Assembly (NCBI RefSeq): GCF_004014855.1
Contig: NZ_CP034930.1
Coordinates: 3,143,716 to 3,207,715, forward strand
Length of the DNA: 64,000 nucleotides
From: Apibacter raozihei
GTDB lineage: Bacteria; Bacteroidota; Bacteroidia; Flavobacteriales; Weeksellaceae
Direction of reading: 5' to 3'
Part shown: positions 36,367 through 45,719 of the stretch, piece after piece
Layout: each line of letters starts with the position of its first letter
How positions within the stretch are numbered: the stretch's first letter is position 1
Notes under the pieces: generated by a model
What the model was told of the DNA's origin: nothing
The model's input: only the letters and a program-made list of their open reading frames with translations
Databases searched by the model: none
Program-made: the position numbers and the translations under genes

Positions 36367-37638
36367 TTAATTTACCGGAATGTCTTTATTTACGTTTTTA
36401 CTACCTATTAATGCATAATAAAGTATAAAAGCAAATTCTAATATAATTAACCAGTAGCTAGACAAGAAGCCTGAATTATCAACTATATATCCTTGAATAA
36501 GTGGCAAAATACCTCCACCGCACACCATCATCATAAAAATACCTGATGCTGCAGAAGTATATTTACCTAATCCTTCAACTGCCAGGTTGAAAATTCCTCC
36601 CCACATAACTGAAGTACATAAACCACATAATACAAAGAACATGATAGTTATCGGTAATTGTGCTAACCCAAATGATATATCTGATTTAAACACAGGCATA
36701 CTTACTGTTATTGAACTGGGGCTGACTATAGCTAAAAGTATAAATACAAGCCCTAATAAAGCTGTAAATGAAAGCATGGTCTTACTTGAAATTTTAGTTC
36801 CAAGAGAAGCTCCCACCAAACGGCCTATTAACATTAAAAACCAATACGTACCTATTACTGTTCCTGCTACAGTCGTATCTATTCCTAACCCTCCGTTATC
36901 TACAGAAGAAGTCATATATAAATTTGCTGTATTAGGAATCCCTACTTCTATACCTACATAAATAAAGATAGCTACTGCTCCCAGACAAAAATGTCTGAAA
37001 GAAAAAGCACTATATTTTCCAGTATTTTTTTCTGATTTGCCTAAAAAAGGCTCAGGAATCGATACTAAAGTCAAAACAATAAAAGCTAATGCAAAAATAC
37101 CCATAGCCAGAAATAACGCAGGATTAGCATCTTTTATAGTTTGTTGTGCAGCATTTCCGATTAAATACCCTACTAAAACAGGAACTATGGTAGCTCCAAA
37201 AGAATTAATAGTTCCTCCGAATTGTAAAAGTATATTTCCTTTTTTTCCACCGCCTCCTAATGTGTTTAACATAGGGTTAACCACTGCATTTAACATACAC
37301 ATGGAAAATCCGGATATGAAAGCACCGGTTAAATATACTTCAAAACTTTCCAGACTACCTGATAAATATTGAATACCTACTCCAACAAACCCTACTACGA
37401 TAGCTAGTAAAGCTGTCTTTTTATAACCTATCTTTTGAAGAAGAAGCCCAGAGGGAATTCCCATAAAAGCATAAGCAATAAAATTGGCTGCGTTTCCCAG
37501 TTGAGACTGAAAATTACTTGCCCCAAACTGATTTTTTATAATTACCCCCATTGGGTTTTGCAAACCTGTTACGAATGAAATCATAAAAAACAGGGCAAAC
37601 ATCATTATTATGGGTAAAACATAACTTTTGTTGTTCAT
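36367..37638 (-). CDS. FHS-family sugar:proton symporter (FucP/GluP/NagP type MFS)
   Basis: 423 residues with 12 predicted helices. The N terminus ALFFMISFVTGLQNPMGVII and the following FGASNFQSQLGNAANFIAYAFMGIPSG fit the fucose/glucose/galactose symporter family. An insertion rich in Gly/Lys (GGGGKKGN) sits in a cytoplasmic loop. It is the last gene of the sugar locus, 36 bp after the TonB-dependent receptor, and should import the sugar released by the GH3 enzyme. Candidates are glucose or another hexose, which sequence alone does not decide. Confidence 0.85.
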   Translation of the reverse strand: MNNKSYVLPIIMMFALFFMISFVTGLQNPMGVIIKNQFGASNFQSQLGNAANFIAYAFMGIPSGLLLQKIGYKKTALLAIVVGFVGVGIQYLSGSLESFEVYLTGAFISGFSMCMLNAVVNPMLNTLGGGGKKGNILLQFGGTINSFGATIVPVLVGYLIGNAAQQTIKDANPALFLAMGIFALAFIVLTLVSIPEPFLGKSEKNTGKYSAFSFRHFCLGAVAIFIYVGIEVGIPNTANLYMTSSVDNGGLGIDTTVAGTVIGTYWFLMLIGRLVGASLGTKISSKTMLSFTALLGLVFILLAIVSPSSITVSMPVFKSDISFGLAQLPITIMFFVLCGLCTSVMWGGIFNLAVEGLGKYTSAASGIFMMMVCGGGILPLIQGYIVDNSGFLSSYWLIILEFAFILYYALIGSKNVNKDIPVN

Positions 37639-37674
37639 ATAACCTTATAATTTAAATTGTTTAATTTTCTTTTA

Positions 37675-39957
37675 TTAAAAATTATATTTAAGGCCAAATT
37701 CAACTGTAAACGGTCGAATGTAAGTACCGGATAAAATAGTTCCTTCTTTTTGTTTTGCTTGTTCCGCTGTTAAAAGTAAATCTGCATCTCCCATATCTCC
37801 CTGTGCTCCTTTCTGATTCAACAAATTAATAATTGTTGAAGACAAACTTAAATGCTTGTTGATTTTATATTCCAAACCTGCAAACGTTTCCCAACGACTA
37901 GCAAAATAAACTGTGTTAGGTCTGTTTGCATATTGTTTACTGAAATATCTTGCACTTGCCCAAACTCTTAAATCTTTCCAAACATAACTAGGATCTATTT
38001 CAATTAATACTCTTGAAATACCTGTAACATACTTATCCGTAAAATCGTATTTTGCTACAGAACCATCGTTAAAGCCAACTTGACCTACGAAATTTTTATA
38101 TTTCGGGTCTTGCAAAGTTAGTAAAAAATGTAATTCAAAATTTTTAAAAGGTTTAGATATTATATCAGTAGTCCAACCAATTGTTTCTATATCATATTTA
38201 GTAGTCTCTCTTTTTACTTCGCCCGGATTGTTTGGGTTAGAGAAGTTAACTGTTGAACGATACTCATCTCTTGTGATGTAGGTAGCTTTAGATACTACAC
38301 TAATTATAGGGTGGTTATAAAATACTCCGAAACCAGCACTAGGTATTTTAGATTTTTTAATTTTAGGATCTACCCCAATGTTATAATTTTCTAAATGTCC
38401 CGCTTGTTCTATATAATTTAAATCTCCTAATAAACCAAATTTCTCGTTTACTTTGTAGATTGCATTAACCATATAGGATTGGTTAAACCAATCTTTGTCA
38501 ATTTTAGTCTTAGGTCCTGTTAAAGTTTGTAATCCCAGATTTCTGTCCTGATAATCCCCTCTTAACGTCTGATATTCTAAACGAGCACCTACATTAACTT
38601 CAAAAGATTTGGATACAGTCCATTTGTCTAAAGCAAAGAAAGCAAATTTATTTTCTCTACCGTTATGATATTCTAAACCTCCATTTAGGTTAAAGTCACC
38701 ATTAACGTTAGCTCCTGATCCAGCTTTTATTAACTTTCTAGGGTTTGGCGCAACTTCCTGAAAATACATGGCTGATTCTGTTGCATATTTGTCTATATCA
38801 TAAAACCATTCGTTTACTCCAACTTTCCAATCATGAGTACCCCAGCTTGATTCGGATTTTTTACCTAATTCTATGGTTCCTGTTAATGACTGAATCGGAG
38901 TTCTTTTAGTTGCTAAAATTAAAACTCCCTGAGCATTGGATCCGGTGTAAGCCTCCCCTGTATCAGCATATACGAATTCACCAGCTGCAGCTTTTGAAAT
39001 ACCTGCCATAATTGGAATATAGGTACCTACTTTCGCAGAATGGTATCGTACTATATAATTTAAATTTAGTCCATTATCAAAATTGTTTTTACCGATAACG
39101 TCTATTGTATTTGATTGAGAACCGTAATCATTTAATACATCTCTTTGTACCAAGTCTCCGCTAAATGCATCCATTAAAGTAACTTTCCCGGATCTTTCAT
39201 AGTATGATTTTCTACCTATTTTAAATCCTGGAACTTCACTTACCTCTCCATTTTTACCGTATATAAAAGGGCTGTATTTTTGACCAATTCCTTTTACATT
39301 TGCATATTTATATAGAGCAGTAATGGATCCTGTACCTCCGGTAAATTTATAATCCTGTGTTAAGGCTAATTTATAAATCTGAGCCTGATCTGAATAATAC
39401 GTGTTAAGACCTTTTGCGTTAAAAGTTCCCGGGTCCATACTTACATAAGCTCCTGCAGAATACTTTAATCCTTTTTTATTAATAGGACCACTTACATTAG
39501 CACTCCCTCTTAATAAACCATAATGATTAGACTCCAGATTTAATTTCCCCTGAAAATCATCGGTTCCAAGATTATCATAAGAACTTAAAGAGAAACCAAC
39601 ATCTCCGATATTAATTGCAGTTTGACCTAAATCATATAAAGAATATTTATTTAGCATGGCATCCCCTCTCCATGTTTTTGTAGGAACTTCCGGCCAGAAG
39701 AAATATACTACCGGCAAACCGTTTTCCAATACAGTGGTTCCTCCAACGGATGCAGGAAGACCAATATTTACATCACGAGGTCCGGTATTGTTAGCTGCAT
39801 TCAACATAACTTTACTATCACCTTTCTGTTCTGCGCTTGTTTTTATTGTATCTGATTTTTGCTTTACCTGAGCAGTAAGGCTGGCACCCCCTAATAGGGC
39901 TAACGAACCCACCGTTAGTATTTTAATTTTGTTTAACTTTTTCCGATTTTTTTTCAT
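37675..39957 (-). CDS. TonB-dependent outer membrane receptor, probable sugar uptake
   Basis: 760 residues: signal peptide about 1-30 (cleavage after SLTAQ), a plug region (about 50-180; ENGLPVVYFFWPEVPTKTW and SLYDLGQTAINIGDVGF) and a 22-strand-type barrel ending EFGLKYNF, with terminal Phe as needed for barrel assembly. It lacks the CarboxypepD-like N-terminal domain and has no SusD partner gene. Position between GH3 and the FHS transporter implies uptake of an oligosaccharide. Similar SusD-less receptors exist; ligand unknown. Confidence 0.88.
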   Translation of the reverse strand: MKKNRKKLNKIKILTVGSLALLGGASLTAQVKQKSDTIKTSAEQKGDSKVMLNAANNTGPRDVNIGLPASVGGTTVLENGLPVVYFFWPEVPTKTWRGDAMLNKYSLYDLGQTAINIGDVGFSLSSYDNLGTDDFQGKLNLESNHYGLLRGSANVSGPINKKGLKYSAGAYVSMDPGTFNAKGLNTYYSDQAQIYKLALTQDYKFTGGTGSITALYKYANVKGIGQKYSPFIYGKNGEVSEVPGFKIGRKSYYERSGKVTLMDAFSGDLVQRDVLNDYGSQSNTIDVIGKNNFDNGLNLNYIVRYHSAKVGTYIPIMAGISKAAAGEFVYADTGEAYTGSNAQGVLILATKRTPIQSLTGTIELGKKSESSWGTHDWKVGVNEWFYDIDKYATESAMYFQEVAPNPRKLIKAGSGANVNGDFNLNGGLEYHNGRENKFAFFALDKWTVSKSFEVNVGARLEYQTLRGDYQDRNLGLQTLTGPKTKIDKDWFNQSYMVNAIYKVNEKFGLLGDLNYIEQAGHLENYNIGVDPKIKKSKIPSAGFGVFYNHPIISVVSKATYITRDEYRSTVNFSNPNNPGEVKRETTKYDIETIGWTTDIISKPFKNFELHFLLTLQDPKYKNFVGQVGFNDGSVAKYDFTDKYVTGISRVLIEIDPSYVWKDLRVWASARYFSKQYANRPNTVYFASRWETFAGLEYKINKHLSLSSTIINLLNQKGAQGDMGDADLLLTAEQAKQKEGTILSGTYIRPFTVEFGLKYNF

Positions 39958-40013
39958 TGTGATTTTAATTTGTAGTTATTTTGTAAAATATTTTTATTGT
40001 ATTTTGTATTTAT

Positions 40014-40055
40014 AATGGAGTAACTTAATGAATTTAAATATTTAGTTACTCCATT
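40014..40055 (-). promoter_or_regulatory. Intercistronic hairpin between GH3 and TonB receptor genes
   Basis: Arms AATGGAGTAACT (40014-40025) and AGTTACTCCATT (40044-40055), perfect 12-bp stem with an 18-nt loop, 32 bases after the GH3 stop. There is no T-run on the minus strand, so it is more likely an mRNA stability or processing element than a terminator. Confidence 0.5.
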
Positions 40056-40086
40056 TATATAAACTTAAACGACTAATATGAAATCA

Positions 40087-42408
40087 TTATTTATGATATT
40101 TGGCTGTACGAGAATCTTTAATTATTCCACTCCAGTTTAATCCATATCCGAAATCGTAAATATTACCTTCTGTATCTGTATGACATTGCATATCAAATGG
40201 AACATCTTCTAATTGTTTTTCAACGGTAGACATGTTTGCAGGCATTTGTAAAGGAAGTAATCCTGATGGTTCATATTTACCTGAAATTATATCCATTACT
40301 GCTTGCTCACCTATTCCAAAACGAACTAGAATACCTTGAACTCTACTTTCAAATTCGTTGAAAATCATTGGACGATTCACATTTGCTACTACTATAACAG
40401 GCTTATCACCCATTTGATTTTTAGTAGTTAAAACTGTTGATAAATCCATAGCATTTGAAACATTAACCGTTTTTCCTTTGTATGAACGATCTTTAATTGT
40501 CGGATCTATTACCGGATCTCCGGCAGCTATACTGTGGTCACGTGCATCTGTAGCAGTGTAACTGTTGTATTGTAAAGAAATTGGCACATATCCGTTACCT
40601 CCTTTTTTTCTGTCGTTTATATCATATCCTCCTCCATCATTATTGCTATAAGGGCTAGATATAAATACTATTGAAAAATCTGCTTTTTTAGGATCTTCAG
40701 TTACGTTGTAATATTTTTTTACTAACTCTAAATCAATAGGGTAATCTAAGCTTGGTGATGACCAATTTCCCCACCAATCTTTAGTGGACGGGTAATAATT
40801 TTTAGGGATAAATACCGTTTTTCTGTCTTTTATTGGTAATAAGTTTGCTTTATTTTTTAATAAAACTACAGATTTAACTTGTGCATCATAACCTTCTTTC
40901 ATAAAGTCAGGGTTTCCAACTAATTTAGCACTTTCAGAAGCATCTAAATATGGATTTTCAAATAATCCTAGACGGAAAATATTTTTCAAAAGTCTAACAG
41001 CTGACTGTTCGAAACGATTTCTCATATAAGCTTTTCCATGTTCTTTAACTCCCATCTTATAAGCTTCAATGATTGGTCCCATAACATTATTACCTCCAAA
41101 TTGATCCATACCTGCCATTAGAGCGATGTAATGTCTTTCGGCAACTGTTTTATCTTCAACTCCCCAAGGTTTTCCGTCAAATTCATCCGGTGTTTTACCT
41201 TCGTTATGAGTTATTAACCAGTCCGTACATAATACACCGTCGTATCCGTATTTTCCTCTTAACAGGTCGGTAATGATATATTTATTAAAACCATTTGCAT
41301 AATTACTGCCATCTTTAGACTGATTGTAAGATATGGTATAATAAGGCATTACAGCTGAAGCTTTAGAAGTCTTACCGTCTAATTTGAATGCTCCTTCTGT
41401 AAATGGTTTTAAATGAGTTTCAAAATTACTTCCCGGATATACGGCATATTTACCAAATGCCCAGTGTCCATCTCGTCCACCTTCTTCAGGTCCTCCACTT
41501 GGCCAGTGTTTTACCATTGCATTCACACTTTTGTATCCCCATCCATCGGCTATTTCATCTTTACCAAATGAAGTTTGAAAACCATCAATGTAAGCTCTTG
41601 CCATATCAGTTGAAAGTTCAGGACTTTCACCAAATGTCATATAAATTCTATACCATCTTGGTTCAGTACCTAAATCTATCTGAGGTGATAATGCAGTGGT
41701 TATACCTAATGCTCTATATTCCTGAGCGGCAATGTTACCAAACTTACGTACAATAGAAGGGTCAAAAGTTGCTGCCAATCCTAATCCATCCGGCCAGATT
41801 GAAATATCTCCTCCAGCACCAGCGTTAAATTCCGCTTTTGTATTTCCGGTAGCTTGTCCTGAATGTCTTGGATCCGTACTTGTGTTTCCTGGAATACCTA
41901 ATCCGATACCTTCAACGAAAGCTTGCATCTGGTTATTCCATTTTGCAGCTACTTCCGGACTTTTAACTGAAGTAATAAGCACATGTCTTAAGTTATCATC
42001 TTTAAGAAATGTTTTTTGTTCATCTGATAAAGCCCAAGGTTGTGCTCCACTTAAAGAAAATGGTTTACCATTATATTTTCCTGATCCAAAACCTGAGTCA
42101 TTAGAAGGTATAGCCTGGTGAATACTATACAGCATTAATCCTGCTATTTGTTCTAGAGACATTTTTTGAGCCAAGTCTTTTGCTCTTTCATTGATTGGTA
42201 ATCTCCAATCTTCATATTTATCAAGTTTACCATTTTTATTAAGGTCTTTAAACTTTAAACCGTCTACAGTTAAAATTTTAATCCCTGAAGTAGGAGAATA
42301 ACCTATGGTAGCTCCGTTATTATTATTAATTAAAATAAAATCGCTGTGTTGTGCCTTGACACATAGTAGAGATAAAATCGTAAATGCAGTTAAAATTCTC
42401 TTTCTCAT
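40087..42408 (-). CDS. Secreted glycoside hydrolase family 3 (beta-glucosidase type)
   Basis: 773 residues from the Met at 42408; a Met 9 bases upstream is also possible. Signal peptide about 1-20 (cleavage after VKAQ). An EF-hand-like DLNKNGKLDKYEDW (58-71 of the longer form) precedes the GH3 TIM barrel; the nucleophile motif is GYDGVLCTDW with Asp399. The (alpha/beta)6 domain follows (SVVLLKNKANLLPI), and GVMxxF-like GILVRFGIGEQAV near the end. It removes beta-linked glucose or xylose from oligosaccharides in the periplasm or outside. First gene of the sugar locus. Confidence 0.9.
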   Translation of the reverse strand: MRKRILTAFTILSLLCVKAQHSDFILINNNNGATIGYSPTSGIKILTVDGLKFKDLNKNGKLDKYEDWRLPINERAKDLAQKMSLEQIAGLMLYSIHQAIPSNDSGFGSGKYNGKPFSLSGAQPWALSDEQKTFLKDDNLRHVLITSVKSPEVAAKWNNQMQAFVEGIGLGIPGNTSTDPRHSGQATGNTKAEFNAGAGGDISIWPDGLGLAATFDPSIVRKFGNIAAQEYRALGITTALSPQIDLGTEPRWYRIYMTFGESPELSTDMARAYIDGFQTSFGKDEIADGWGYKSVNAMVKHWPSGGPEEGGRDGHWAFGKYAVYPGSNFETHLKPFTEGAFKLDGKTSKASAVMPYYTISYNQSKDGSNYANGFNKYIITDLLRGKYGYDGVLCTDWLITHNEGKTPDEFDGKPWGVEDKTVAERHYIALMAGMDQFGGNNVMGPIIEAYKMGVKEHGKAYMRNRFEQSAVRLLKNIFRLGLFENPYLDASESAKLVGNPDFMKEGYDAQVKSVVLLKNKANLLPIKDRKTVFIPKNYYPSTKDWWGNWSSPSLDYPIDLELVKKYYNVTEDPKKADFSIVFISSPYSNNDGGGYDINDRKKGGNGYVPISLQYNSYTATDARDHSIAAGDPVIDPTIKDRSYKGKTVNVSNAMDLSTVLTTKNQMGDKPVIVVANVNRPMIFNEFESRVQGILVRFGIGEQAVMDIISGKYEPSGLLPLQMPANMSTVEKQLEDVPFDMQCHTDTEGNIYDFGYGLNWSGIIKDSRTAKYHK

Positions 42409-42470
42409 ATAATACATTTATTATTTAGTTATACATTATTTCTTTCACTGTTGTGGTTAGGTAGACACAT

Positions 42471-42481
42471 ATAAATGTCAT
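42471..42481 (-). promoter_or_regulatory. Candidate operator site 1 of the sugar locus
   Basis: ATGACATTTAT on the minus strand, 63 bp upstream of the GH3 start. The same 11 bases occur on the plus strand at 42839-42849 upstream of the divergent regulator gene. Confidence 0.35.
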
Positions 42482-42838
42482 ATGGACGCTAATATACTTT
42501 AAAAAGTTTCTAAAAAAATAATTTATTGAGGTACTTTTTTTAACAAGATAAAAATATTTTATACAATTAATTAATAATCAATCAATTAATTTAGTTTTGA
42601 GTGATGAAAATCATAATAGTTTCGTTAAATTTTAAGGTTTAAACAACCCTAATTTTATTAATTAAGCAAAAAAAAAACCTCTTAAAAATACCCTTTGAAA
42701 ACGATTTTCTTGAGATTTTCTTAATTTTTTCTTAATTTTCCTATCATTTAGCTTATTTATAAAATATATAAGTTTATCTAAGTTTTCTATGTTAATAATC
42801 AATAGAATATCAATCATTTAATCGCAATAATTACAGAA

Positions 42839-42849
42839 ATGACATTTAT
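42839..42849 (+). promoter_or_regulatory. Candidate operator site 2 of the sugar locus
   Basis: ATGACATTTAT, 51 bp upstream of the -7 box of the regulator gene and about 93 bp before its ATG; an inverted copy of site 1. The rest of the 525-bp divergent intergenic region holds AT-rich DNA and no gene. Confidence 0.35.
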
Positions 42850-42899
42850 CTGATTGATTAATCTTATACAATAATGAAAAAATGGTTAAAAAAAGTAAT

Positions 42900-42907
42900 T
42901 AATTTTG
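42900..42907 (+). promoter_or_regulatory. Putative -7 box of the NUDIX-type regulator gene
   Basis: TAATTTTG matches TAnnTTTG, 35 bp before the ATG at 42943. Confidence 0.5.
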
Positions 42908-42942
42908 TGTTAAGTTTATCATTTATAAAACATAACTAGCTC

Positions 42943-43725
42943 ATGCAAAATAAAAAAACATTTTCAGGAAGTGGTGAGTTACTTTTAAAAAACAGAAATG
43001 AATTCTTACCTGGAATATCTGTAGATAATGTTATTTTTGGATACCATGAGGGTAAAATTAAAATTTTACTCAATAAATTCATATCTTTTGATAAATGGAT
43101 GCTTCCCGGAGGGTTTATTTACACATCTGAATCGGTAAATGGTGCTGCTATAAGAATATTAAAGGAACGAACCGGCCTTGAAGAAGTTTTTTTAAAACAG
43201 TTTCATACATTTGGTGACATAAACAGAACCAGCCTCGATGAAAATATGGATCTTCTCAATAAGCATTTTACAAACTCTGAAGCTCGTAATAAAAATCATT
43301 GGCTTATCCAGCGCTATGTAAGCATTGGTTATTATGCATTTGTAGATTATACCAGAACCAGTATAAAATGTTATGACGATGAAGATATTCAGTGGTCAGA
43401 TTTGGATAAAATTCCTGCATTGTATTCTGACCACAATAAAATCATTCAAACGGCTATTAGAGAAATCTGTAAGTATATTGCTTATATCCCTATCGGTTAT
43501 GAGTTGCTTCCGGAAAAATTTACCATGAGCGATCTGCGTTTAATTTATGAGGCATTTTTGGGAGAAAAATTAGACCGTCGGAATTTTCAGCGAAAAATGC
43601 TCTCCATGGGACATCTTAATAAATTAGACGAAAAAAGTGAGAAAAGAGGAGTAAAACCTGCTGTCCTATTTTCCTTTAATAAAGAAAAATACACTGAAGG
43701 TATAACTAAATTATTAAAAAATTAA
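42943..43725 (+). CDS. NUDIX-domain transcriptional regulator (NrtR-like), sugar locus regulator
   Basis: 260 residues. A NUDIX fold (about 25-170) is followed by a winged-helix DNA-binding domain (about 180-260; MSDLRLIYEAFLGEKLDRRNFQRKM). The NUDIX box is degenerate: GGFIYTSESVNGAAIRILKERTGL has Ile and Arg where REUxEE needs Glu, so hydrolase activity is probably lost and the domain senses a ligand. Nudix-winged-helix regulators of this type control arabinose and other sugar genes in Bacteroides. Divergent from the GH3-receptor-transporter unit, it is its likely regulator. Confidence 0.82.
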   Translation: MQNKKTFSGSGELLLKNRNEFLPGISVDNVIFGYHEGKIKILLNKFISFDKWMLPGGFIYTSESVNGAAIRILKERTGLEEVFLKQFHTFGDINRTSLDENMDLLNKHFTNSEARNKNHWLIQRYVSIGYYAFVDYTRTSIKCYDDEDIQWSDLDKIPALYSDHNKIIQTAIREICKYIAYIPIGYELLPEKFTMSDLRLIYEAFLGEKLDRRNFQRKMLSMGHLNKLDEKSEKRGVKPAVLFSFNKEKYTEGITKLLKN

Positions 43726-43870
43726 GCATTTTTCTATATAGATAATAACAAAAAAAGCATCAACTATTAAGTTAAAGTATAAAATTTAATATATTTAGTG
43801 ATATAATTCATAAAATGCTAAAAATTTTATTTTGTACTTTTGAAAACTCAACTAAAACAAAATACAAAAT

Positions 43871-44728
43871 ATGATTTTATTAGCAGACTCAGGAGCCACA
43901 AAAGCCGACTGGATTGCCATCGATACGGAAGGTAATCGTTTATTTTCTTCTCAAACCAAAGGTTTAAGCCCCGAAGCTATCGATAAAGAAGAAATGTTGA
44001 TAAGACTTAACGAACGTTTTGATATCTCTCAAAATAAAGAAAAAGTCACCAAAGTATTCTTTTACGGGGCAGGTTGCGGTACAGACAATATGAAAGATAT
44101 TGTACGTGCAGCTTTGGAAGAATTTTTCACTAATGCAGAAGAAATTGTAGTGGAAGAAGATACTTACGGAGCTGTTTATGCAACTACTCCTCCGGGAACT
44201 CATGCCATTGTGTGTATTCTGGGTACCGGTTCAAATTGTAGTTATTATGATGGTGAGTCACTTCACCAGAAAATTTTGTCGTTAGGATATTTATTGATGG
44301 ATGATTGCAGCGGTAACAAATTAGGAGCTGATCTTATTAGGGCTTATAATTTCCAAACCCTTCCTAAAGTTTTATCTGATAAATTGGAACAGGAATATAA
44401 TATGGATATTGATGAAATTAAGGAAAATCTTTATAAGAGACCTAATCCTAATGCTTACTTAGCAACTTTTGCAAAATTCATTATCCAAAATAAAGATCAT
44501 GAATTTATCAAAAACATTATTGATAAACAGATTCAGACATTTATTGATTGTTACATCAAACAATACGATAACTGTGCAGAAGTTCCTATCAACTTTAATG
44601 GTTCAATCGGCTTTTATTTAAAAGATGAATTGGAAAGAAAACTTACTGAAAATGGATTAAAGCTTGGAGTTGCTTTAAGAAGACCTATTGATGGTTTAAT
44701 CGAATACGTTAAAAGTCATAAATTATAA
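43871..44728 (+). CDS. BadF/BadG/BcrA/BcrD-type ATPase, probable N-acetylglucosamine (sugar) kinase
   Basis: 285 residues of the ASKHA fold. The N-terminal phosphate-1 motif is LLADSGATKADWIAID; the phosphate-2/adenosine region contains ILGTGSNCSYYDG, and GYLLMDDCSGNKLGADLI matches the glucosamine kinase/GlcNAc kinase branch. It probably phosphorylates an amino sugar or other sugar. It follows the regulator gene by 145 bp on the same strand, so it may belong to the sugar locus. Substrate is not certain. Confidence 0.8.
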   Translation: MILLADSGATKADWIAIDTEGNRLFSSQTKGLSPEAIDKEEMLIRLNERFDISQNKEKVTKVFFYGAGCGTDNMKDIVRAALEEFFTNAEEIVVEEDTYGAVYATTPPGTHAIVCILGTGSNCSYYDGESLHQKILSLGYLLMDDCSGNKLGADLIRAYNFQTLPKVLSDKLEQEYNMDIDEIKENLYKRPNPNAYLATFAKFIIQNKDHEFIKNIIDKQIQTFIDCYIKQYDNCAEVPINFNGSIGFYLKDELERKLTENGLKLGVALRRPIDGLIEYVKSHKL

Positions 44729-44750
44729 TATTTATAATATATTACAGAAT

Positions 44751-44776
44751 AAAGGGAGTTTTTTACAACTCCCTTT
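44751..44776 (+). terminator. Intrinsic terminator after the BadF-type kinase gene
   Basis: Stem AAGGGAGTT (44752-44760) / AACTCCCTT (44767-44775) followed by TTTGTTTTTT. Confidence 0.8.
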
Positions 44777-44840
44777 TGTTTTTTAATTAGTTTATTATTA
44801 AAAATAAAATTATATTTTTGTCATCATCTAATTAAAAAAA

Positions 44841-45635
44841 ATGCCAAGAACAATTGTAATTACGGGAACATCTTCTGGTGTCGGGCTAGCTTTGGGAAAT
44901 TATTTTCATGAAAAAGGGTACCGAGTGTTTGGATTAAGCCGTTCCGTATCTGATTCAGCAAAATTTAAAACTATACCTACAGATATCACTAAAAAAGAGG
45001 AAATTGAAAATGCTTTTGCTACTATAATTAAGGAAACAGATACTATTGACTGGATTATAAATAATGCGGGCAAAGGTATGGTGGGACCGGTGGAAAATGC
45101 TACTATTGAGGAAATTATTGAACTTTTTTCTCTTAACCTGGGGGCTCCTGCCGTAATTATTTCGCACGTACTTCCCATAATGAGGAAAACCAATCAGGGC
45201 AAAATTATCAATATTTCTTCTATCGGAAGCGTTATGGGGCTTCCTTTTCGAGGATTTTATTCTGCATCAAAATCTTCGCTTGATATGGTTACAGAATCCT
45301 TACGTTATGAATTAAAAAATACTCATATTGAAGCTTGTACTATTAATTTAGGAGATATTAAAACCAATATAGCCGATCACAGAATCAGAAGTGAAATATC
45401 AGATTTTTATAAATCTGATTTTGAGGAAGTGTATGATAGAATGAATGTGGATGTAAATACCGGTTTGGATCCGTACACACTTGCCCCTTATATAGAAAAA
45501 TTATGCTTACAAAAAAAGCGTTTAAAACCTCACTATTATTTTGGAACCTCCACTCAAAAACTATCCGTTTGGGTAAAATCTCTCATTCCGCAAAAATGGT
45601 TTGAAAAGATTATAGCTAAATATTCGGGATTATAA
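44841..45635 (+). CDS. Short-chain dehydrogenase/reductase
   Basis: 264 residues, classical SDR. The dinucleotide motif is TGTSSGVG (about 8-15), NNAGKG lies in the middle, and the catalytic set is visible as INISSIGS and YSASKSSLDMV (Tyr-x-x-x-Lys). Arg after GLSRS at the end of beta-2 suggests NADP preference. The substrate is unknown. Single gene between two terminators. Confidence 0.85.
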   Translation: MPRTIVITGTSSGVGLALGNYFHEKGYRVFGLSRSVSDSAKFKTIPTDITKKEEIENAFATIIKETDTIDWIINNAGKGMVGPVENATIEEIIELFSLNLGAPAVIISHVLPIMRKTNQGKIINISSIGSVMGLPFRGFYSASKSSLDMVTESLRYELKNTHIEACTINLGDIKTNIADHRIRSEISDFYKSDFEEVYDRMNVDVNTGLDPYTLAPYIEKLCLQKKRLKPHYYFGTSTQKLSVWVKSLIPQKWFEKIIAKYSGL

Positions 45636-45660
45636 TATAATTAGTATACCTATATAAATA

Positions 45661-45694
45661 AAAAACAGGTTTTTCAAAAAGAAAAACCTGTTTT
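45661..45694. terminator. Bidirectional terminator between SDR gene and dps
   Basis: Stem AAAAACAGGTTTTTC (from 45661) / GAAAAACCTGTTTTT with a 5-nt loop between convergent genes, T-tracts on both sides. Confidence 0.85.
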
Positions 45695-45719
45695 TTATTT
45701 AGTTTAAAACTTTTATGTT

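Noticed and set aside
40500-42121. Plus-strand open frames within the GH3 gene (for example 41403-41756, 41732-42121)
   Set aside because: They are opposite-strand shadows of the well-supported GH3 coding sequence.
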